Source: SpSt-398 sp033762195
Lineage (GTDB): Bacteria; Bacteroidota; Bacteroidia; Chitinophagales; Chitinophagaceae
Assembly: GCA_033762195.1 (NCBI GenBank)
Contig: JANRLV010000001.1
Location: forward strand, 1 to 15,773
DNA: 15,773 bases
Reading direction: 5' to 3'
The notes below the pieces were generated by a model that ran no database searches, was not told where the DNA came from, and saw only the letters and a program-made list of their open reading frames with translations. Numbering within the stretch: position 1 is the first letter of the stretch; the number at the start of each line of letters is the position of its first letter. Of the stretch, positions 14,001 through 15,773 are shown piece after piece. The translations under genes and the position numbers were made by a program.

Positions 14001-14134
14001 CCAAATCCCCAAAAATAATTGAGTGGAAAGCGTTGTACGCTTGTTCCTGTTCCAACGGTTACTGTTTGGGAAATCGCGACGTTTGTCGCAAAAAGTAAAA
14101 TACACGAAAATAGAGCCTGGTAAAGCTTTCTCAT
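11030..14134 (-). CDS. T9SS-exported multidomain surface protein with P-domain and Ig-like repeats
   Basis: A 1034-residue protein with a signal peptide (1-22), rich in Thr, Ser, Gly and Asn. In order: a beta domain (about 25-195) with aromatic landmarks such as LNYFWGFGRSSMIYTA; an Ig-like stretch with a cysteine pair (200-290); a jelly-roll region like MAM or cleaved-adhesin domains (about 297-456, from FPWSENFDG to FDNFSL); a CARDB-like beta domain (462-572); an Ig-like repeat (580-630); a proprotein-convertase-type P-domain (about 637-781; landmarks THTWNSDMDIQLVSPSG and NGNWSLRVTDFFNGDQG); a second Ig-like repeat (806-872); another beta domain (873-950); and a T9SS type A sorting domain (958-1034, starting NLFPNPSTGG). 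No protease domain is visible, so adhesion or ligand binding is more likely than proteolysis. A terminator follows; no convincing promoter is seen upstream. Confidence 0.88.
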   Translation of the reverse strand: MRKLYQALFSCILLFATNVAISQTVTVGTGTSVQRFPLNYFWGFGRSSMIYTAAEMGTTGGAVNVTSIAFECNTAANTGPTVVYLKEVGTTTTQSSVTWATKITGATTVYTGTPGNTTGWRVFTFPSPFLLNANQNLEVMVECNFGGSGTGGSAGNDVRYSTVTTGHQFWQQDGSAPTGTGSTSSNRPNIQFVFAPPPSCTAPPTGGTTNGPAGSVCQGTNFTLSVTGASVGLGITYQWQSSPNGSTWTDIGGQTSGGLTTTQTATTYYRRKITCSGIDDFSTPFQVVNQASIVSTFPWSENFDGLTTLGSTSFPCGWVKENGDWRSANNASSSFDANALSAPNFIQIPWSAVNEYIWSPGFVLTAGTQYDFKFWYADYDASSTWVGDVFVNTTANSAGATQVGTSFIENGTAAPTTYTEVKRSFTPTANGTYYFAIRVNEPTGGPWYLSFDNFSLSEVPAADVGAIAITTPTVYCPDPAFSNLEATIQNFGAAPIDFSVNPVTVTVTVGGAGSGTLTGTLNSGTLALGATTNVSLSPAFAFSNSGTYTFQVVATAVGDGNATNSTFNGSKFINNVPVVNLGADVNQCTNTGIVLSANTQPAGSSYVWNTGATTPTLTATATGQYYLTVTSPLINGPGTKTFTTNTPVGIFDLQTVNSTQAVSGLTRTTMSATSINQVCINITHTWNSDMDIQLVSPSGTIMDLSIGNGGSGDNYTNTCFSPSASVPIFSGSSPFTGTFLPEESFTVFNGQNPNGNWSLRVTDFFNGDQGTINSWFIVFNDSVATPGTGCSAADTINATVRPVPLVDLGPDAIVCAGGTKTLNPGTQPTGSTFLWNNNATTSTLVAASTGLYWVEVTNSQACAKRDSINVTVIAPIVTTLNLPFDTLYVNSPITTLSGGSPAGTGGVYSGVGISGTSINPAAFPQGNHQVTYTFTDANGCVGTASDVFTIVANTANKVNLFPNPSTGGNFRMVVAADFVGAFVTAYDQTGHKMGSWTLGGKLNDYSLDWPSGRYTLIIRNSAGVEVQKQLIIVK

Positions 14135-14163
14135 ACGCCGGGTAGTTTTTGGTATAATATTTA

Positions 14164-14186
14164 CGTTGGGGCAGTCTCCCCAAACG
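14164..14186. other. Hairpin in the 5' leader of the large T9SS gene
   Basis: TTGGGG (14166-14171) pairs with CCCCAA (14178-14183) across a 6-base loop, and a further CG/CG pair can form past one bulged A. It lies 30-52 bases upstream of the ATG. No T tract follows on the minus strand, so it is not an obvious terminator. The rest of the 238-base gap (14135-14372) holds a downstream terminator for the next gene and AT-rich sequence without a clear TAnnTTTG box. Confidence 0.35.
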
Positions 14187-14294
14187 AGCCATGAATTTAG
14201 GTATTATTTTTAAACTGGTAATATTTATTTTTAACCCTGATAATGATGAAGTTACAGCCCAAATAGGAAGCATTATTCAGGTCCTTTTTGGCAT

Positions 14295-14325
14295 AAATAA
14301 ATACCCCGCCGGGAGGCGGGGTATT
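14295..14325 (-). terminator. Intrinsic terminator of the propeller-like T9SS protein gene
   Basis: AATACCCCGCC (14300-14310) pairs perfectly with 14315-14325 over a 4-base loop, giving 11 pairs with a GC-rich core. On the minus strand the stem is followed by an AT-rich TTTATTTATG-like tail. It lies 47 bases after the stop of the gene ending at 14373. The tail is not a pure T run, so a little less certain than the terminator at 10970-11002. Confidence 0.8.
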
Positions 14326-14372
14326 CTGTTCAAGGTTACGGATCAGGGTTTTGGACGGCAGATAGAAGAGGC

Positions 14373-15773
14373 TTATTGCTTTATGATTTTTTGTGTTTGG
14401 ATCGTTCCATTGGTAGCGATCATGGACAGGACATAGGTTCCTGTTTTCAAAGTGCTCAGGCTGATCGTGTTCAAACCGGGTTGGAGTTGCTTCTCGATCA
14501 GTATCTGGCCATTCAGGTCAAATAAACGGGCCTTTTGGAAAGGGGTTCCTTCTTCGGCCAGGTTAGATACCTGGATATTCTCACGTGCCGGGTTGGGCCA
14601 TACGGCAATCAGTTGGTTGTTTGTCTTAGGCATGGTCAGCATCCGAACATCCGAGAAACCATTTCGTCCCGTCTTATCGGTAGTACGTAAGCGGAAATAG
14701 ATGTTTCCGGAATTAGTACCCATTGTAGTGAAACTGTATTCGCTCAGGTCATTCGGGTTATTTTCGGAAGAAACAAAACCCAGGCTGTTCCAGCTTACCC
14801 CATCCAGACTTTGTTCCACATAATAGCCCTGGTTGTTTTGTTCGTATACTTCCCATTTCAAAGAGATCTGGTTGTTCTTGGCCAAGGTTACAGAGAACTC
14901 TTTCCACAATACCGGCAGGATTTTATAAGGGAAACTGCAGGAAGTAAGGTCATTTCCAAGATCGGAACCAATAGTTCCAACAAAGGTCAGGGCCAGGTTA
15001 TTTTCGAGGCGATACAAACGGTTGCCACTTTTGGTAGCCATATAGATCTGACCGGTAGGGTTAAAGGCGATACCAGCGAAACTTTGACCTGTGGGCGTAG
15101 TTGCCGTAGGCGCGATAACACGAGTTACGGTGAAACTGGCAACAGGTGTGGTTGGAAGGTTGGCAGGGAAGCGGTAAAGTCCATAATTGCTGTTATTGGA
15201 GGTTACCAACCAGATATTGCCCCAACCATCGATTGACATATCACCGGCATTCTGTGAACGGACAATGGCATCTACATCATTTCCATCCTGGTCAACAATG
15301 GTAGACGTGATAAAGGTCCAGTTATTGGTGGTAATGTTATAATAGTTCAGGTTTCCATCAGTATCGATGGTATAATAACCGGTACCGGAAGAGCTCACAC
15401 AACCTGTATGCACTTCTGCTGTACAAGTAGTGGTAGCCAGAAGGCTTACTGTACCAGTGGCGGGATGAAAGGATACAAACTCGTTGGGGGTACTGCCTAC
15501 GTTACGTTTGAAGTAGTAGAATTTACCATCCACATAGTTATAACCCATTCCATTGGCTTTATTAACTGTGTTACCGGAGTAAGTGGTATTTTTTACCACA
15601 GATCCGGAGGCACCGGAATTGACATTGATCTCACGGATCTCTCCGCTACCGGACAAGCCATAGATAATATTGTCGGGATCAGTACAGACCGTAGAGATCT
15701 GAGCGGAGGCGTTTTGAAAGGTGAAAACGCACACGGCTGTCAACAGAATGACAAGCGAATTTTCACACTTAAG
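14373..15773 (-). CDS. T9SS-exported propeller-like protein (5' end outside the window)
   Basis: The reading frame stays open to the right edge, so the start codon is not in the window; 466 in-frame codons precede the stop. The leftmost TTG at 15743 is not the likely start. The codons before it continue a hydrophobic signal peptide (NSLVILLTAVCVFTF then QNASAQ) with cleavage near ASA-Q. The mature N-terminal part (about 270 residues) has propeller-like blades, with landmarks DNIIYGLSGSGEIREIN, GKFYYFKR, TGYYTIDTDGNLNYY, MSIDGWGNIWLVT and GIAFNPTGQIYMATKSGNRL. A fibronectin-III-like segment follows (LPVLWKEFSVTLAKNNQISL to FRLRTTD). The end is a T9SS type A sorting domain (VWPNPARENIQVSNL to the end). 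It would be exported and surface-attached or released. The binding partner or activity is unknown. Confidence 0.88.
   Translation of the reverse strand, partial: LKCENSLVILLTAVCVFTFQNASAQISTVCTDPDNIIYGLSGSGEIREINVNSGASGSVVKNTTYSGNTVNKANGMGYNYVDGKFYYFKRNVGSTPNEFVSFHPATGTVSLLATTTCTAEVHTGCVSSSGTGYYTIDTDGNLNYYNITTNNWTFITSTIVDQDGNDVDAIVRSQNAGDMSIDGWGNIWLVTSNNSNYGLYRFPANLPTTPVASFTVTRVIAPTATTPTGQSFAGIAFNPTGQIYMATKSGNRLYRLENNLALTFVGTIGSDLGNDLTSCSFPYKILPVLWKEFSVTLAKNNQISLKWEVYEQNNQGYYVEQSLDGVSWNSLGFVSSENNPNDLSEYSFTTMGTNSGNIYFRLRTTDKTGRNGFSDVRMLTMPKTNNQLIAVWPNPARENIQVSNLAEEGTPFQKARLFDLNGQILIEKQLQPGLNTISLSTLKTGTYVLSMIATNGTIQTQKIIKQ

Noticed and set aside
13562..14098. Open frame of about 178 codons on the plus strand inside the same T9SS gene
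   Set aside because: Same reasoning: antisense to the signal peptide and first domain of a supported gene, with no promoter or recognisable motif.

Overview
The window looks like chromosomal DNA from a member of the Bacteroidota, probably near the Chitinophagaceae. The evidence is the type IX secretion (T9SS) C-terminal sorting domains on two large secreted proteins, a DUF2911 protein, a DUF4369/TlpA-type thioredoxin protein, promoters with the Bacteroidota -7 element TAnnTTTG, and little Shine-Dalgarno signal before most starts. The family-level placement is inference only.

Layout. (1) Positions 47-5083, plus strand: tryptophan genes trpD, trpC, trpF, trpB, a small predicted lipoprotein of unknown function, and trpA. 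trpE and trpG are not in view and may lie upstream. (2) Positions 5096-5168, minus strand: a tRNA-Gly(CCC) gene facing trpA. (3) Positions 5190-7975, plus strand: histidine genes hisH, hisA, hisF and hisIE. A secreted TlpA-like thioredoxin gene follows, its start overlapping the hisIE stop, up to 9081. (4) Positions 9090-15773, minus strand: a DUF2911/TPR secreted protein, pdxJ (vitamin B6 synthesis), a 1034-residue T9SS-exported multidomain protein, and a second T9SS-exported propeller-like protein whose start lies beyond the right edge.

How the genes work together. TrpD, TrpC, TrpF and TrpA/TrpB make tryptophan from anthranilate and PRPP. HisIE, HisA and HisH/HisF carry the PRPP-derived histidine intermediates through to imidazole glycerol phosphate. 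PdxJ supplies pyridoxine phosphate, the source of the PLP cofactor that TrpB needs, though it sits in a separate transcription unit. No hisG, hisD, hisC or hisB is present here, so the his pathway is split or those genes lie elsewhere.

Most unusual content. There are two families of very short-period tandem repeats at gene ends. A heptamer family (consensus about AGCTAAT) occurs before trpD, at the end of trpC, at the end of trpA and, decayed, at the end of the TlpA-like gene. It supplies the last codons and the stop of TrpC and TrpA and folds into hairpins. A nonamer family (about AATCCGTGT) lies between hisF and hisIE. The large T9SS protein appears to carry a P-domain nested inside one copy of a duplicated Ig-like repeat. 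No clearly new defence or mobile system is visible; most of the window is core biosynthesis.
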